A DNA stretch of 64,000 bases, taken from Zhengitettix transpicula. Taxonomy: Eukaryota; Arthropoda; Insecta; Orthoptera; Tetrigidae. The DNA lies in contig CM073590.1 of the NCBI GenBank assembly GCA_037074705.1, forward strand, positions 119,651,600 to 119,715,599, written 5' to 3'. Below are positions 33,478 to 45,969 of the stretch, one piece after another. Within the stretch, counting starts at the first letter, position 1. Each line of letters begins with the position of its first letter. The notes under the pieces are model-generated. The model made no database searches. It had not been told where the DNA came from and saw only the letters and a list, made by a program, of their open reading frames with translations. Position numbers and translations under genes: made by a program.

Positions 33478-33700
33478 ATAGAGGTCAACGTCACCGTCTC
33501 GCATAACAGAGGTTATGGGTTCGAATCGCGGTTTGTGCATGGATGTTTCTGCTCGTAATGATCAGCAAACTAGGGGTTAAAGCTGAAGGAGAATCAACAC
33601 ACCGAAATTGAGAATTTGTCATGTAAAATGTTAATCTTGCGGTCGCCATGGTAGGCCAAGGTCTAAATGGGTTGTAGCGCCATTTCGCATACCCCTTACA
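33478..33700 (+). mobile_element. tRNA-derived SINE (family 2)
   Basis: The head resembles a tRNA: GAGGTCAACGTCACC-GTCTCGC in the A-box/anticodon region, then GGGTTCGAATCGCGG (B box GGTTCGAATC) at 33517-33531. A tRNA-unrelated body follows, with GCGGTCGCCATGGTAGGCC, AAGGTCTAAATGGGTTGTAG and CGCCATTTCGCAT. The acceptor stem does not pair, so this is not a functional tRNA gene. Confidence 0.65.
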
Positions 33701-35269
33701 TGAAACTTAAACTAGGCTTTTAGTTTATAAGTTTACAAAGAGTTGAATACAAATTTAAGCCTTTTATTGTTCATAAATGATTTTAAAATTTCTTTTACGA
33801 ACTGGCCAAACGTAAATACAACATTTATGAAGATTCTATGATTGTGATGACGTCGATTTTACTCTATACACTCTCCTTAGATAATGTTATGTTTTTATTA
33901 TTAATATTTTCATACTGTGCATATTTTCTTTAATCATCTTTACTTTATATAATTTCCATTTCATTCGCTTTCATTTAACCATATATAATATTAAAGAAAC
34001 AAAGACTAATTGAAAATGAATTCCCATTTACTTATAAACCACTTCAAATATTAATAGAAAATGAAGTTTAGTATATATTAATGTTTTCTGTACGTTAAAA
34101 AAATAAAAATTATTTATTGTTTTAATAAATGATTACGCTGAGAAAAATTTGTAAATTTTTGTAGAAAAAGTTCATATAACAATATAAAACAAATTAGCAA
34201 TACACCGACTTACAATATGAATTCTTATTATTAATGATTTTACTTGTTATTGAATTTTACAAATCATATCACTACAGAAATAAATTTAGAAAGAAAGCAA
34301 TAATAAGGATACCTCCTAAATCCGAGCGAGTTTACAAATTATAGCTTTCACATTAATCCATCACCCAACAGTCAAGTATGTCGATTATACATTTTAGTAC
34401 ATTTATTTTTACACGTTATATAAAATATTACTCTAAATTTGATTCAATCGCTTTGAAATTATTTGTATTATATTCTTCAACTTTTATTAATCAGACACTA
34501 ACCGGATGCAGAGTAAAATTTGTATCGGACTTATTCTACTTAGAAATAAAGTTTATTAATAACGAAGGAGATCTCGAGATTAGTAAAGCAGATTCTTCAA
34601 TTTAATGAAAAGGTTTTTTTTCCTAAAAAAATGGTATGATAAGAAAAGACTTATTAGCCGAATATCTTTACAGTAAAACGAAAAAATAATTATATATAAA
34701 TTTAAACTTTGTAAGTAGCATGTTAAGTAGAACAATCTTTCTTCCGTAATACACCATTATAGTCTAAAACTGCGTTAATTCATTTAACATTCTTCTTTTG
34801 AAACTAGAGCGTGTGTGCATTGTAAAGCTATTCTTGTATATAAGATTAAATTGTAATTAAAATATTTTTATGATTTTTTACCAATAAATGCGTATGTTGA
34901 GTTGATAATTCGTAGCGACCTAAACCGTTTACAGTACAGTATTTATGGTCAGACTATTTGAAGATCAATCTATTGGTAATTTGGGACGTCGTTTTATACA
35001 TTTCTAATCTGTTATTACTTGAATGTATGATGAGATTTTAGCCCAGATAATTTCCATATAGAATTTACCCTCATTCAAAATTTATATCTCAAGGCAAATT
35101 GGGCTCAATTTGGAAACTTACGTCGGTTTATAATGAAGCAAAACTTATCCAAAAATAATTATCACGTTTCGCAATATTCATTTCGCAGAAAGTATTTTTG
35201 AAAATATATTTGAAGTGAAATCTCACTTATTCAGATCCAAGACCGTAATTACAGGTAAAAGTATTCGGA
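33701..35269. other. AT-rich non-coding stretch
   Basis: A 75-codon open frame at 34378-34605 has no signature. Nothing else is recognised. Confidence 0.4.
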
Positions 35270-35690
35270 TAATTTACGGTTGGAGATAATTCACTTAGCT
35301 CGGAGCCCATCGCAATCCGAGATGAGAGAAAGGAACATCACGCTATCCTAATTGAAATATCACCCGCGCTTGATGTAGTGGGACAGAGCACGCTTCTAAT
35401 AACTGACTTTGCCGTTAATTTAGGGCTGCTGCGTCTCACGCGAGCAGAAGACAGCAGACAAAGGCCACGAATCGTCATTGATTATCTACTCCCTTTCCTG
35501 TGCAGAGTCTGCACTACTCGTTTTATTTTTAGTTACTCCGTCTCCTCCAGAGTCACGGAACCATTAGTTCAGATCAAAACTAATTAAAACCCTGTGCTCA
35601 AAGGTGTCATTAGCTCGGCCTCTTTCGCCAGGTAGGGTAATTGATTTACAGACTTTCGAGAGGTAAGAAATGTACTGCGTTGCTCGACCC
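35270..35690. other. GC-richer, possibly regulatory block
   Basis: Contains CTTAGCTCGGAGCCCATCGC, GCCGTTAATTTAGGGCTGC and ATTAGCTCGGCCTCTTTCGC. The repeated TTAGCTCGG word occurs twice, 320 bases apart. No coding frame is convincing. Confidence 0.2.
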
Positions 35691-37515
35691 CGCACAGTGC
35701 GTGAAATAGAAAAGAAATAATATCGGGCAACTTTCTAATTTCAATCAAGTTTGAGATTGAAAACTTCTGATCTTGTGGGATAATTATTCTACAGCTAAAT
35801 ATAAACGTATATATACAGAAAATAACGTATCATAAGAATAATAAGCAATGATAAATTGCATGTAGAGGACTAATCAAAGAATTAAATTTTTTAATTTCTC
35901 TTTCCAATTTATGTTTTAACTGATGCCATTTGCTATAAACATTGCAAAAAAATTTTGACGTACATTTTTAAATAGCATTAACGAAAACAATTTATATTTA
36001 TAGATAACTTTTTAAACTTTAACGGTTCCACCGAAACGCGTGGAATAAGCAGAAGTAAATTTTTAACCGGCCAGCATTAATGGATTAAGAAATAATTCCA
36101 TTAAATTATAACATGAGCTTCATAAATTACAGGTTTGGCACTCCTAATCAGGAATATAATTACAATTAAAAATGTAACCTTAATACTGATCGGTACTCTT
36201 GCAATTCTGTATATTACTATTTACATATCGTCCTAAATATTGTCTTTATGTATTTTATTCTGGTCATTTTTATAATTAATATCAATTGGGCTTGATATAT
36301 TTCCTTAGCTGAGGACTAATGGAATGAATAAATCTAATATCATAAACTCGTATATTGTCATGAAGAATTAATTTTAATTATAGTAATCAAATCACTAAAA
36401 TTATTATCCTAAGAAATTAAGAAGTTAAGAAGTCTTTACAACTTGATATATTCAACAACCCTATTTATTACCTTTCTTGTCTTTAGGTTCAACGATTAAT
36501 CGAATGTATTCTGATATCTGTAATTCTTCCAAATTTAAGACGCTTACAGAGTGGAAGTTCTGTTGCGATGTAACCATCTCTACTGTACTCCTCTCTCACT
36601 TTTGACAATTTACAAACAATATAAGTGCGAATTTTTTTATTTTTCCTTGCCTTACAAACCTTAAATTGTAAGACTATAAACTCTTAAATGGTAGCCGCTG
36701 GATTTTACATTAATGCATATATTTATTTTTAAATTTGTAAATATAATTGTGAAACTAACTGAAATATTTTGAAGTAAATAATTTAGTTTTAATATTTAAA
36801 ATTTGAATATGAAAAATATTTGAAATTCTTTCATATTGATTTATGGTACACGATTTGTATATTATACTACCAAAATAATTGAGAATTTTCGTCAAACTCA
36901 TCCTATATTATCCTGTGGTTCAAAATATTTCAGAGAAAAAAAAACGCTATTTGGTTTGCTGTATTTAGCCACCAGTGTTTCTGGTGAGTAGACACTCTTC
37001 TTCTGGAATATTCCATAGGAGTAGATTTTAGCTGTGTCACTATCAACTAAAAACGGCCAGGGAATGTATACCCTTGCGAAAATAGTAGGTAAATGTATCG
37101 CTCTAAAATGACACGTCCTCAATATGTGGATAGGGAAATAGAGCGTCACTTCCTGAACTGTACAAGGAAATCAACTTCGGTTCGATGAGCTTCTTCGGCT
37201 CTTCTTGACTAGGACAGAAAATAGCTTATTACATTACAATGTGTGTAAGGATTAATACCATTATTCAGAGGTTTCCGAATACTCATCTGCTTTTCTTGTT
37301 TTTATTTCATATATATGTAGCATAAATACCCAGAAAACTTAACTCCTATAACAAAACACCTATTTGTGAGTCTCTTACTGGACAATTTATGAAGTTTTAA
37401 GAATTTAACTATCAATTAACCAACTGTAATTATATATAATGTATTATATACATTACTACTTATTAATAAGATGTATAATTACATTCCGGTAGTAGGGCAG
37501 TTAATTATCATTACG
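35691..37515. other. AT-rich non-coding stretch
   Basis: Nothing recognisable. An 83-codon minus frame at 36898-37149 has no signature. Confidence 0.4.
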
Positions 37516-37519
37516 GTGA

Positions 37520-37891
37520 GTGAATACAACGAATAATTACATATTCCCGGATAATTTAAGTTACACTGGTCTGAAAGATTTGCCTTGGAAAAATGTGAAG
37601 TACATATATAACTTGGGACAGTACTTGGAATTAGGTTACGTGTTGATACGAAATGGGAAAATGTCTGGAGCGAATTATGATACAGCAAACGGGACGAATT
37701 GTTTCAGCAACGCTATGAACACTGATATAGTTTTAGTTGATTTTGTTCAGATTTTTCAATTAAGCGACATGACTGTAGTAAATTTATTTGGCAATCTTAA
37801 GTTCTTCTCTAAAATATTGACAGTACAAATGTCGGAGATCTTGACCAAAAATAACTACAATTTTAGAACCATTGGAGTAACTATCAAGTAA
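37520..37891 (+). other. Longest intact open frame in unique sequence (123 codons), probably chance
   Basis: Starts at GTG rather than ATG and runs to a TAA. The composition is N-, L- and V-rich, with GANYDTANGTNCFSNAMNTD in the middle and no recognisable motif, signal peptide or splice context. In a window of this size and base composition, about one such frame is expected by chance. Kept because it is the longest. Confidence 0.15.
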
Positions 37892-38565
37892 ACTGCTTTT
37901 CAACGTAGAAGCTTCTTTTGTTCTTCAGTGTCCAAGGTACGCAACAGGAACAAATACAATAACCAGTTAGGAGAAGCTAGTAGGCCAAACCAGCTGCCAT
38001 TAGCAGCTTGACAAGGACACGAAAGACATATATAGTGTGGCTTCGGAGTCTACTTCGAGAAGTCCACATACACAATTCGAGTACATATAATTGCTGGGAA
38101 GTAATTGTTGATGTGATATTCAATTTCGTTTAATGACAGACTTAATATGAATTACCCGTTATATTAATTTTTTATAGGATGGTCGTCAACAAAATTTTCT
38201 TTGGCGACTGGACACGATTAAAACATATATTATTATTGTATCAAACAAAACAAACACATTCAATAAGTAGTCATTTTAATACTTTAAGAGCGTAAAGAGA
38301 CTTATTTTGCCGTTTAACTGAAATCACGTTTTATCGTCGACAGAGAAAGGCATTAGTAGTCTATATGGCGGATCTTTGTCTAAAAGCCGTCCTTCTGTTA
38401 ATTCTGAATTAATTCCTTGGGCCGTAACAATTCACATTAATATCCAGCCTTCATAGAGTCCTAAAGTTAGGCCATGAAGATTTGTGAATCAGTGAATTGT
38501 ATGTGAATCCGGACTCTGGCTATAATATACAATGGATGGGAAAATATTGTGTCAGGACTGCAGTC
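37892..38565. other. Non-coding stretch
   Basis: Nothing recognisable. Confidence 0.4.
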
Positions 38566-38665
38566 GACTCGGATAGCTCAGTGTTACAGCAGTGGGAGAC
38601 TCAAGTTCGATTCACGGTCGGGTCAAGATTATCTCATCCTGTCTACGCATAATATAATTGTTAAT
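38566..38665 (+). mobile_element. tRNA-derived SINE (family 1), copy 1
   Basis: A tRNA-like head has A-box-like GATAGCTCAGTGTTACAGC and B-box-like AAGTTCGATTCAC. GGTCGGGTCAAGATTATCTC and CATCCTG follow, shared with 45970-46060 and the minus-strand copy at 45825-45912. Acceptor pairing is absent, so this is a retroposon, not a tRNA gene. Confidence 0.65.
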
Positions 38666-39536
38666 TGGACCATAACTCCATCAGAAACCACATAAATTTC
38701 ATTTCAACTTCCATTTTTGAAAATAAAATCCCACATAAAAGTATCATAATAAAATATAACTGATATTATTTCGCCTTAGCATTCTAACCATTTTTATGTT
38801 GCATAAAATATATTAAATCCTTCAAGACGTAGACTACGCAATTAGCATTTGGATACCGAAGATAGCAACCTACACGCTTTCTGTTGTTGTAACAGGAAAT
38901 CTTTTAACAAATTTAATAAAAATCCAATTAACACGTTTCCCGCAGAAATATATTTATTCACAATACGTGTTCGTCTTAGTGTCAATGTCATTCACCTTCT
39001 CATTTTCCTGTGTTATAAATGGTGCTATGTTTTTAAAATGAACTACAATTTATAAAAGGGCGGTGTTTAATGCCGAATAAACCTTATAAGCATTTCTTCC
39101 ATAAGCACATCTCTAAACTTTATGATTTTTTCTTCGCACGTTTCCGTTTTCAATGTTTCCGATCACTATATACCTTAATTTGAAAAAAAAATGATACCAC
39201 ACTCTCCCCATGACTTCTTGGGTCCGCTGTTTACGGCCTGGTAAGTAAAATAATGTATCATAATAACTACACATAAACACAATCAGTCCATGAATTTTGT
39301 ATTCGCATTAGACTCAACTTGTGTAATATTGTTTGTAAAATATATGATTTGTGTTGACTCAAGAAAATTATTTACTATAAAAAATTATGTGACTCCGGAT
39401 CGTTCAGGCGTGAGGACTTCATCAAGACTGTAAATTCAAATAGAAGTGATTGTATGAGGACATTGACAAAAAAAACTGTTTTGTTGGAAGAGTATTTGTC
39501 TTAAATTTTAATTCTTTTCGTCTGTACACTTTAAAT
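38666..39536. other. AT-rich non-coding stretch
   Basis: Nothing recognisable. Confidence 0.4.
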
Positions 39537-39684
39537 GAGTAAAAATTTAAAACAATTAAATTGTGATGTAATTAATACATCTACATGTTTCGGTCCTAAG
39601 TGGAATCTCACGACGGGGAACCGAAACATGTTTCTGTAGTCATTAAATTACAATTTAATCGTCTGTTTTTGTTCAATTTTACTC
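39537..39684. mobile_element. Small foldback element
   Basis: The left arm from GAGTAAAAAT to ACATGTTTCGGT (39537-39594) pairs imperfectly with the right arm from ACCGAAACATGT to ATTTTACTC (39620-39684). The inner 12 bases are perfect, and the arms also share AATTAAATTGTRATGTAATT-like sequence. The centre CCTAAGTGGAATCTCACGAC is unpaired. MITE-like size, no coding. Confidence 0.7.
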
Positions 39685-39858
39685 GTTTGTCTTAAAGTTA
39701 CATCCAAATTTTATTACGACACGGGGATAATACAATTATTTATAGACTTCTATAAGTATTTTTTATAATGGGAAGAGGCCTCGCTTTACTCGAGTGTCCA
39801 AATTGTATCTGTATTTCTGTGGCGAAGGGAGGCCAGTGACGATGTAATCTCCTTGCAG
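39685..39858. other. Non-coding, possible intron end
   Basis: Runs into TAATCTCCTTGCAG at 39845-39858, a usable splice acceptor with a short pyrimidine stretch. Confidence 0.3.
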
Positions 39859-39935
39859 ACAGAAACCCGCCATGCAGGACGACGATGTGGCTCTGCAAGA
39901 AGGTCTGGACCGGGTCGCGCAACTCTGGGAGGAGG
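39859..39935 (+). CDS. Candidate internal coding exon, unknown gene
   Basis: A 77-bp GC-rich segment lies between an acceptor (CTCCTTGCAG|AC) and a near-consensus donor (GAGG|GTGAGTGC). One frame is open throughout and reads QKPAMQDDDVALQEGLD, RVAQLWEE. It is acidic and amphipathic, with codon choice unlike the AT-rich neighbours. In that frame a stop (TAA at 39845) lies just before the acceptor, which fits an exon rather than a longer ORF. Phase: two bases come from the previous exon and one base passes on. The ATG at 39872 could alternatively be a start. I do not recognise the protein. The minus-strand open frames here are shadows. Confidence 0.4.
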
Positions 39936-42214
39936 GTGAGTGCACAAGCGAACAGCACTTGCATCGGAAAATATACTAACACGGCAAAAGCCCTCGAAGT
40001 AGACGCACGTAGACCTCTGTCTCTCTATTTCTTTACGTTACGAGCCTCAAAGGCCGAGCAACTTATTTCTTCGTGTACCTAAGCATGGAAGTACACTGCA
40101 CGCTTCTGTCACTACCAATAAAACAGTAAAAAAAAAACTTAAAAGAGGAAATATTTGTAATGCATGGTTCTATAAATAATCTTAGAAAATTAGGCAATTA
40201 AAATTATGTAAAACTTGTGTTCATGCATTAGATGGATCTTAGTTCATAAATAAACCAGATTTAATATTCAGGCATAGATTCGGATATAATTTCCGCTTAC
40301 TTATTAATTGGAAAAAAAATTTGGAAAATTTTTGTCTCCATCTAGCCATTTACTTTGCGTTTACTATTCTTGACCCAATCTGTCGTAAGGGTGAGCTCTT
40401 TTAAGATAAGTTATAAATTGATATGCAGACTGGAAATTAGTATTAATGTGATAATAAATCCCGAAAACAGTCTTCAAAGCTTTTCATTCTCACATCAAGA
40501 ACTTTCAACGTTGCACGTCATACACATCTCGGTTATATAAACCTGTTAAAATACCATAAAATAGTTACAACAAATCAATAAATCAACTGCTTACATACTA
40601 ATTTAATAATATATACCTATTCCATATGCATCATACATTGTATGGTCTATATTCAGCAATATTTTTTACACCTCACAACCAATTAATAATACGTTATTTT
40701 GATATTTATCTCAATACAATATTTTTAAGGCTTACATCTGTATTTCGTTAAGGTTCAACCTGACGTGATTACATACCAACACACAAGAGTAATACTAAAG
40801 ACCTGTTCCCAATCCTCAAATATTATGCAGATCAAGGATATGCGTCTTGAAATTTGTTCTGCTAGCTGTTTAACACTTAAAATACTTGATTACACAAGAA
40901 AATTGAGTTATAACCTGAGGCTATGAAACTTATATGTTCGATAAAACTCAAGAAAAGTATTAGGTCTGTTAATATCGATAGTTCCGTATGTTAATACGAA
41001 ATATTTGTGAAAACTAGATATAGTTCAGTATAATATTTCTTGACAAATAATAATTCAGAAAAAACAATTTTCGGTTGTCACCCGTAGAGATGCAGCAAGC
41101 TACAGCTATAAAAGAGTTTATATTAGCAATTTTCATTTACTGAGGGAGGAGGATTCATTCACAGGAATAGTCGAACATATTCCCCTTGTTCTCTGAATAA
41201 TGTACGACACATGCAATTTCTTAACCACAAAACTTATGCTGTTAACATTTGATTAATTTCATTTTATAAAATTAACATTATAATCTTTGTCGACGTAGAC
41301 GTACTTGGAAGCATGTATGGGTTTAATGTTAGTAGTCGTGTCAACCTATAATTATTATAAAAAAATCTCCATTTTATTTTCTAAAATGTAACAATTACGT
41401 AACACTCGTGTTTTATGGTAAGCTAGACCTAAAAGTGTAGTGTAGAGACATTGGAGCGGTGAGAGGAACTCGAATTCTCGGCTAATAGCATAAAGTAAGA
41501 TAACGGCAAGTGGTGGACAGATTGAAGCTCGTCCTAACGAGACAGTCGCGGGAAAGCGAAGACAGCTGGAGAAATGGCCGCTGATAAATTGTCCTTGCGC
41601 GTGACGCTTTCCATTGAACACTGACTTGCGTTCCATCCTTTCTCTAACATTAGCTTCAACAGTTACTTTATTCGTTACAATTAACAGTAATATGGAAACT
41701 AATAAAAGCAATTAAGATAATTATAAGCGTTAGTTTCAAATGTATCACCTGTGCCCGAAATGTTTTGCACAGAAACGGTAGTAAAAGTACTCTTTTCCCC
41801 GAACCATTTTCTTCCTTAACAAGTACTGTGTCATTAGAACGTCCGTCTAATTCAGTAGCAACAGGTAAATAAATGATCGAATAGTAGGCGATACGTCTGC
41901 AATGTGATACGTAATGAAAGCTGTTCTTTCGACCTTGGATATGTCCTGATTATCACACGATATAAGAAGAAAGTATGAGTAATACGTTTGGAAAGCGTTA
42001 ACTAACATTATTTCTCAACTTACGTACCTGGAGGCTGTTTTCAACACACACTTTAACTACTATTTCCGATAATAATTTCTGGAATTCCATTATTCTTTTA
42101 AATTCCATTATTATTCAATATCTCTGCTTGCAAACCGTCGAGATAATTAACCAAGAGCAGAAAAAAATTATCCGAATAATAAAATATAAAGGTTTGGGTT
42201 AAACATATACTATT
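39936..42214. other. AT-rich non-coding stretch
   Basis: A 118-codon minus frame at 41355-41711 begins at TTG with a hydrophobic run (LLLVSILLLIV), but has no ATG, no splice context and no signature. Nothing else is recognised. Confidence 0.35.
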
Positions 42215-42325
42215 TAGATATAGAAACCAAATCCAGACAAAACTAGATGATTAAATAAATACCGCACAACGTTACTGCAACCCTTGTTGTTTTAGTCAGG
42301 TGATCCAAAAACTTTTTAGTACGTC
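42215..42325 (+). repeat. Family B dispersed repeat, copy 3 (worn)
   Basis: AACCAAATCCAGACAAAACT, ATAAATACCGCACAACGTTA and CAACCCTTGTTG-TTTTAGTCAGGTG align in order with the other B copies. The 3' part is lost. Confidence 0.55.
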
Positions 42326-43199
42326 ACTAGGTTTATGCGGTGTTTGGTTCTTGCGGAGAAAAATTACTCGTTCAAAAAAAAAAAATTGTAAGATTATTTC
42401 TCGTTTAATGATTGTTTGAAAAAATAAATTATACTATTTTGAAATTAATCGCAAAGCAGACAATTTTTTAGTATAGAATTAAATATTTTATTTTAGTTCA
42501 TACTTCCTTTTAAAAAATGTTTACGACAAATCTTCAACCGACATAATTTTGTTTGTTGACTATGGAAGTTGGGTATTTGTAGAACATCAAGTGAGTTATT
42601 TCTTAATGTTCACAGAATGTTCAGAATAACGTGACGAAAATCTTATGTGAAATGTACACACTTACAAAATGGGTCAAAGACACAAATATTCATATAGGAT
42701 TTGAACTTTGTATTAAACATAATCATTATTTCACAATTATAATTATCTGACTTCTATTTAAATTAAGTAATAAAATTAGTAACCTTTTAGTAACAAAAAT
42801 TAATATTAAAATTATTAAAACAACGTTTTGTCGTTACCCACTTTAGTGAAATGATGGGTAGCTTTCGAGATATTTCAAAGTCTTCAAATAAATCACACGT
42901 CTTGTACATATGGAAAGAGAGAGAATAAGAATAATGTGCTACAGTTACAATAATTTATACGGACTGATATATGCATTGTTGATGTACGTCTGACTAATTA
43001 TAGTTGCCATAAAATTTACTGCTCATGTTTTCTTGCAGTAGTTCAGGCCGTCGGAATTACCGTAATTATTAAAATTATTTGTATTATTATTGTAGTAATT
43101 GCGTTGCGTATCTGTTTTTTGAATTAGATCAATTTAAAGTGTTAACGAGGACTTGTTTATATACTCCGTAAAAACGCGCAACGACGACGAAATATGGCA
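42326..43199. other. AT-rich non-coding stretch
   Basis: Nothing recognisable. Confidence 0.4.
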
Positions 43200-43365
43200 A
43201 AATAAATTAGAAACTAAATATTTTTAGTGTAGGCTCAGCCCACTGCGGATGCTATAGGAGGGTAATGAAGAGTGCGTAGAGGCCATATTGGTTTTGCGAT
43301 AACGAGCGCCCTCGTGCGGTAGGTAGCGAGGCTAGAACAATGGCCGCTTCCTGGTAGTACATGAC

Positions 43366-43620
43366 TCATGCTACCTGCTGCTGCAGTGGCGCCAATTTAT
43401 TATTTGTAATGGGGGCCTTGAACTTGCGCACTGCTGCGGCAAAAAGAGCAGCTCGTCGGCCCTGAGGTTCATGTTCCGGAGAGCTAAGAATAAACGGGGT
43501 TTCATAACCGACCGCAGATACAAGAGTCGACACATGTCGCCGGCCTTGGGGGCCATCGCCGCGTAACTTGGCAGCGAGCGCCATCTCTGTCAGACCAAAC
43601 ATCAGACTATACCCGGTCAT
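43366..43620 (-). other. GC-rich island with an 84-codon ATG open frame (minus)
   Basis: The island spans about 43230-43640. On the minus strand a true ATG opens MTGYSLMFGLTEMALAAKL... and continues RGDGPQGRRHVSTLVSA to ...PLQQQVA and a stop. Donor-like CAGCAG|GTAGCA lies at the end. GGCGCC palindromes occur at both ends of the frame. The arginine-, alanine- and glycine-rich product has no signature I know. An old GC-rich repeat, a CpG-type promoter region or a first exon are all possible. Confidence 0.25.
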
Positions 43621-43640
43621 TGGCGCCGTGTAGAGATTAG

Positions 43641-44004
43641 GACATTAGGAAGGGAAGCACTCGTCTTAGTTAATGTTGATGAAACGAATTGCAATTACGT
43701 GAGAAGGCGGAATAATTTCTCCTAAGTAGACATTTTAAGATAGTTGAGCTGACGTTTGTAAATAGACTCATTTACGTTTCACTAACAAGGAAATAAAGTA
43801 ACCCAATGCTTCATGAACGGAAGAAAATTCGAGCCCTGTCAATTATTACATTCGCTGCAGATTGAACTCCATTATTTAATATATAATGCACTGCTCGAAT
43901 CGATACTGAATCGCATTACGATAAACGCTCCTGATTTTTTTTGCCCGCGTTGCCGACACCAAATATTATACAAATAATAATAAGTGTGTAATACTATGTA
44001 TACG
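43641..44004. other. Non-coding stretch
   Basis: Nothing recognisable. Confidence 0.4.
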
Positions 44005-44345
44005 GTAATCCACGTAGTAGCCACTCCCTCTTATAGCATCGGAAACTAACGGAAACGGGGATGCGGAAAGGTAGAGGAAGGTAGCCACCGGACTGTAGTT
44101 TTAAGGATCCTACTCGGCAATTCGCCTCAACGTGATGAAGGTAAATGCTAGAAAAACTTGCATCGAGTAGGTCGGGCACTTGGTACTTGTCCGACGCCCT
44201 TCCTGCATTCCCATCTCTATGCCTCAACCAGTTAATGATACTGCTGGCCGACTATTCCAATAGGAATGGCGCTCAACTCGTACCGTACGTCCCAGGAGCA
44301 TACACTTCTCAAAACTGACTGATGTGCCTTGGGTTGTGTCAGAAA
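44005..44345 (-). mobile_element. Family A retroposon copy 4, diverged, with internal deletion
   Basis: Minus-strand copy recognisable through GTCGGCCAGCAGTATCAT (usual GTCGGCCAGCTGCC), CAAGTACCAAGTGCCCGACC and CCGAGTAGGATCCTTAAAAC. It has many substitutions, lacks about 34 bases including the CTCCCGCTATCGG part, and lacks the A-run. It is the oldest-looking full-length member. Confidence 0.75.
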
Positions 44346-45320
44346 ACCAGGTCATGTTAGCTATTAAACCAAGCAACATACATGGCATCGCGTTAAAATT
44401 AATTTAGTCAGACGAAGTCTTATCCCGTTCACATATGCCAATCCCTTGATCTATGATCTAACAGTTACAAGGAAACAAAACTCAAAACCATCTTGTGGAA
44501 AAGGTCAAAATATTTTATAATTTTAATAATCCCTTTTTTATCAGTCTCAATGCATATGATTTCGGACTTATTCAAAATAATTAAATAGTAGATTTCAGTT
44601 TTAAGACATCTTCAATAGCTAGCCAATTTTTTTAACATAATTTTTAATTCAGCACCTAAAATTGAGATTTACAATTTATATATGTATAATGTATATATAA
44701 TTATAAAAATTTAATTCCAATGTTTTAAATTACGATATAAATAATAAATATTATAAAGGGTTTAACAGAAGTAAGAGCGCAAACTTAAAGGGGGGATAAA
44801 AATACTTGTATTTTTTATTTTATTTTCTAAAGTACATGCATGTATTTGCCTGATTGCAACGGTGAGGCGAGAGGCGCGCTTTTCGAATTCTATTTCTCAG
44901 TTTTCATTTCTCAAATTGCGCAGTAACGACGCGTCTCTGACATCAATTCCATGAGGGAAAATTGTTTTTATTGGCCCTCTTTATCCTCCCATTAAGTTTG
45001 TGGAACTTACTTCTGTTACACCCTCTATAAAAATTGTAAATCTCTATTTTAGGTCCTGATATAAAAATTATATTTAAGAAAAATTTACTAGAATTTTAAT
45101 TTGGCTTTTAAGAAATCCAAAATTTTATTAATTGAGAGCGATAAAAATGAGCGGTAATTAAAATGATAAATTAATTAAATGTCATTCCTCATTATATTAG
45201 AACTGAGGTCCAATTATTTAGAATAATTGTAGTCCTCTAACGTCCTAATAGAGTTAGCAGTTGGAAATTTGGTATGTAAATGTTTCATACAGAAGTGAAG
45301 CATGTTCTATTTGAGTTACG
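44346..45320. other. AT-rich non-coding stretch
   Basis: GGCGAGAGGCGCGC near 44863 is the only GC-rich spot. Words near 44760-44775 (GGGTTTAACAGAAGTAAG) reappear in inverted sense near 45008-45025 (ACTTCTGTTACACCCTC). This suggests a 270-bp foldback or TIR element in between, possibly with ends at about 44755 and 45028. Confidence 0.3.
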
Positions 45321-45324
45321 TCTT

Positions 45325-45570
45325 CATTTACTGATAAGCGGAACGATGTGGGTAGTAAAACAAAAGCGTTGTAGGGGAACAACGTGCTTTTAAGCGTAAA
45401 AGCAGAGCTCTGTCCGGGGACATGGTAGGAGCCTTGAAGGATTTAAGTGAGACTTCTGGCCCCGCACATGAAAAGGCCGCGTACTTGGCGAGATAGGCCA
45501 TCGCGTGCCTGAGAAACAAGCCTCGTGGCTGCGATGTTATCCGGCGAAGAGCCCGGCTAGTTCGCACAGA
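45325..45570 (-). other. GC-rich island with a 79-codon open frame (minus), probably a repeat
   Basis: The minus-strand frame includes GLFLRHAMAYLAKYAAF and SPDRALLLRLKARCSP. It starts at GTG with an in-frame TAA shortly upstream. The island is sharply GC-rich against its flanks. No protein family is recognised. It resembles an old mobile-element fragment more than a gene. Confidence 0.25.
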
Positions 45571-45824
45571 CTCCCCTTACACGCATTGTAGACGATCAAA
45601 AAATGCCAACCTAACAATGTCTCAGAAAATCAGGGATGAAGCAAATTACAGAGAGAGAAGAAAGAAACCAGAAACAGAAGATTAAAGAAGTATAGAGAAA
45701 AATGTTATGCCATCGATTTTTTCTAATATACAATGTTGCCTCATTTCTTGGTATATCTCGTATAAATCTGGCTCCGTGAAAATTAATTCCTGTAAATAAA
45801 AAGCTGAGCCATATACATAAAAAA

Positions 45825-45912
45825 TTGAATTAGAGTATCAGGAGGGAAAATTCTCGATCGGACCGGGAATCGCTTCGTACGCGGGTGCTTTACCAACTAA
45901 GAGGTTCAAGTC
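45825..45912 (-). mobile_element. tRNA-derived SINE (family 1), copy 2, inverted
   Basis: The minus strand reads CTTAGTTGGTAAAGCACC (A-box-like), GATTCCCGGTCCGATCGAG (B-box-like), then AATTTTCCCTCCTGATACTC. The tail matches that of copy 3 at 45970. Confidence 0.6.
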
Positions 45913-45969
45913 GACTCCAGGCCCAGTACGAGACTTCCCCGTCCATTGACTAGCCTAAACCCGACTTCA

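Noticed and set aside
33478..33550. tRNA gene
   Set aside because: The A and B boxes are tRNA-like, but the acceptor and anticodon stems do not pair and a SINE body follows.
38566..38630. tRNA gene
   Set aside because: Same reasons; the sequence is shared with two other SINE copies.
41355..41711. 118-codon minus frame with an apparent signal peptide
   Set aside because: The first codon is TTG, not ATG. The hydrophobic start reflects T-rich codons and nothing downstream is recognisable.
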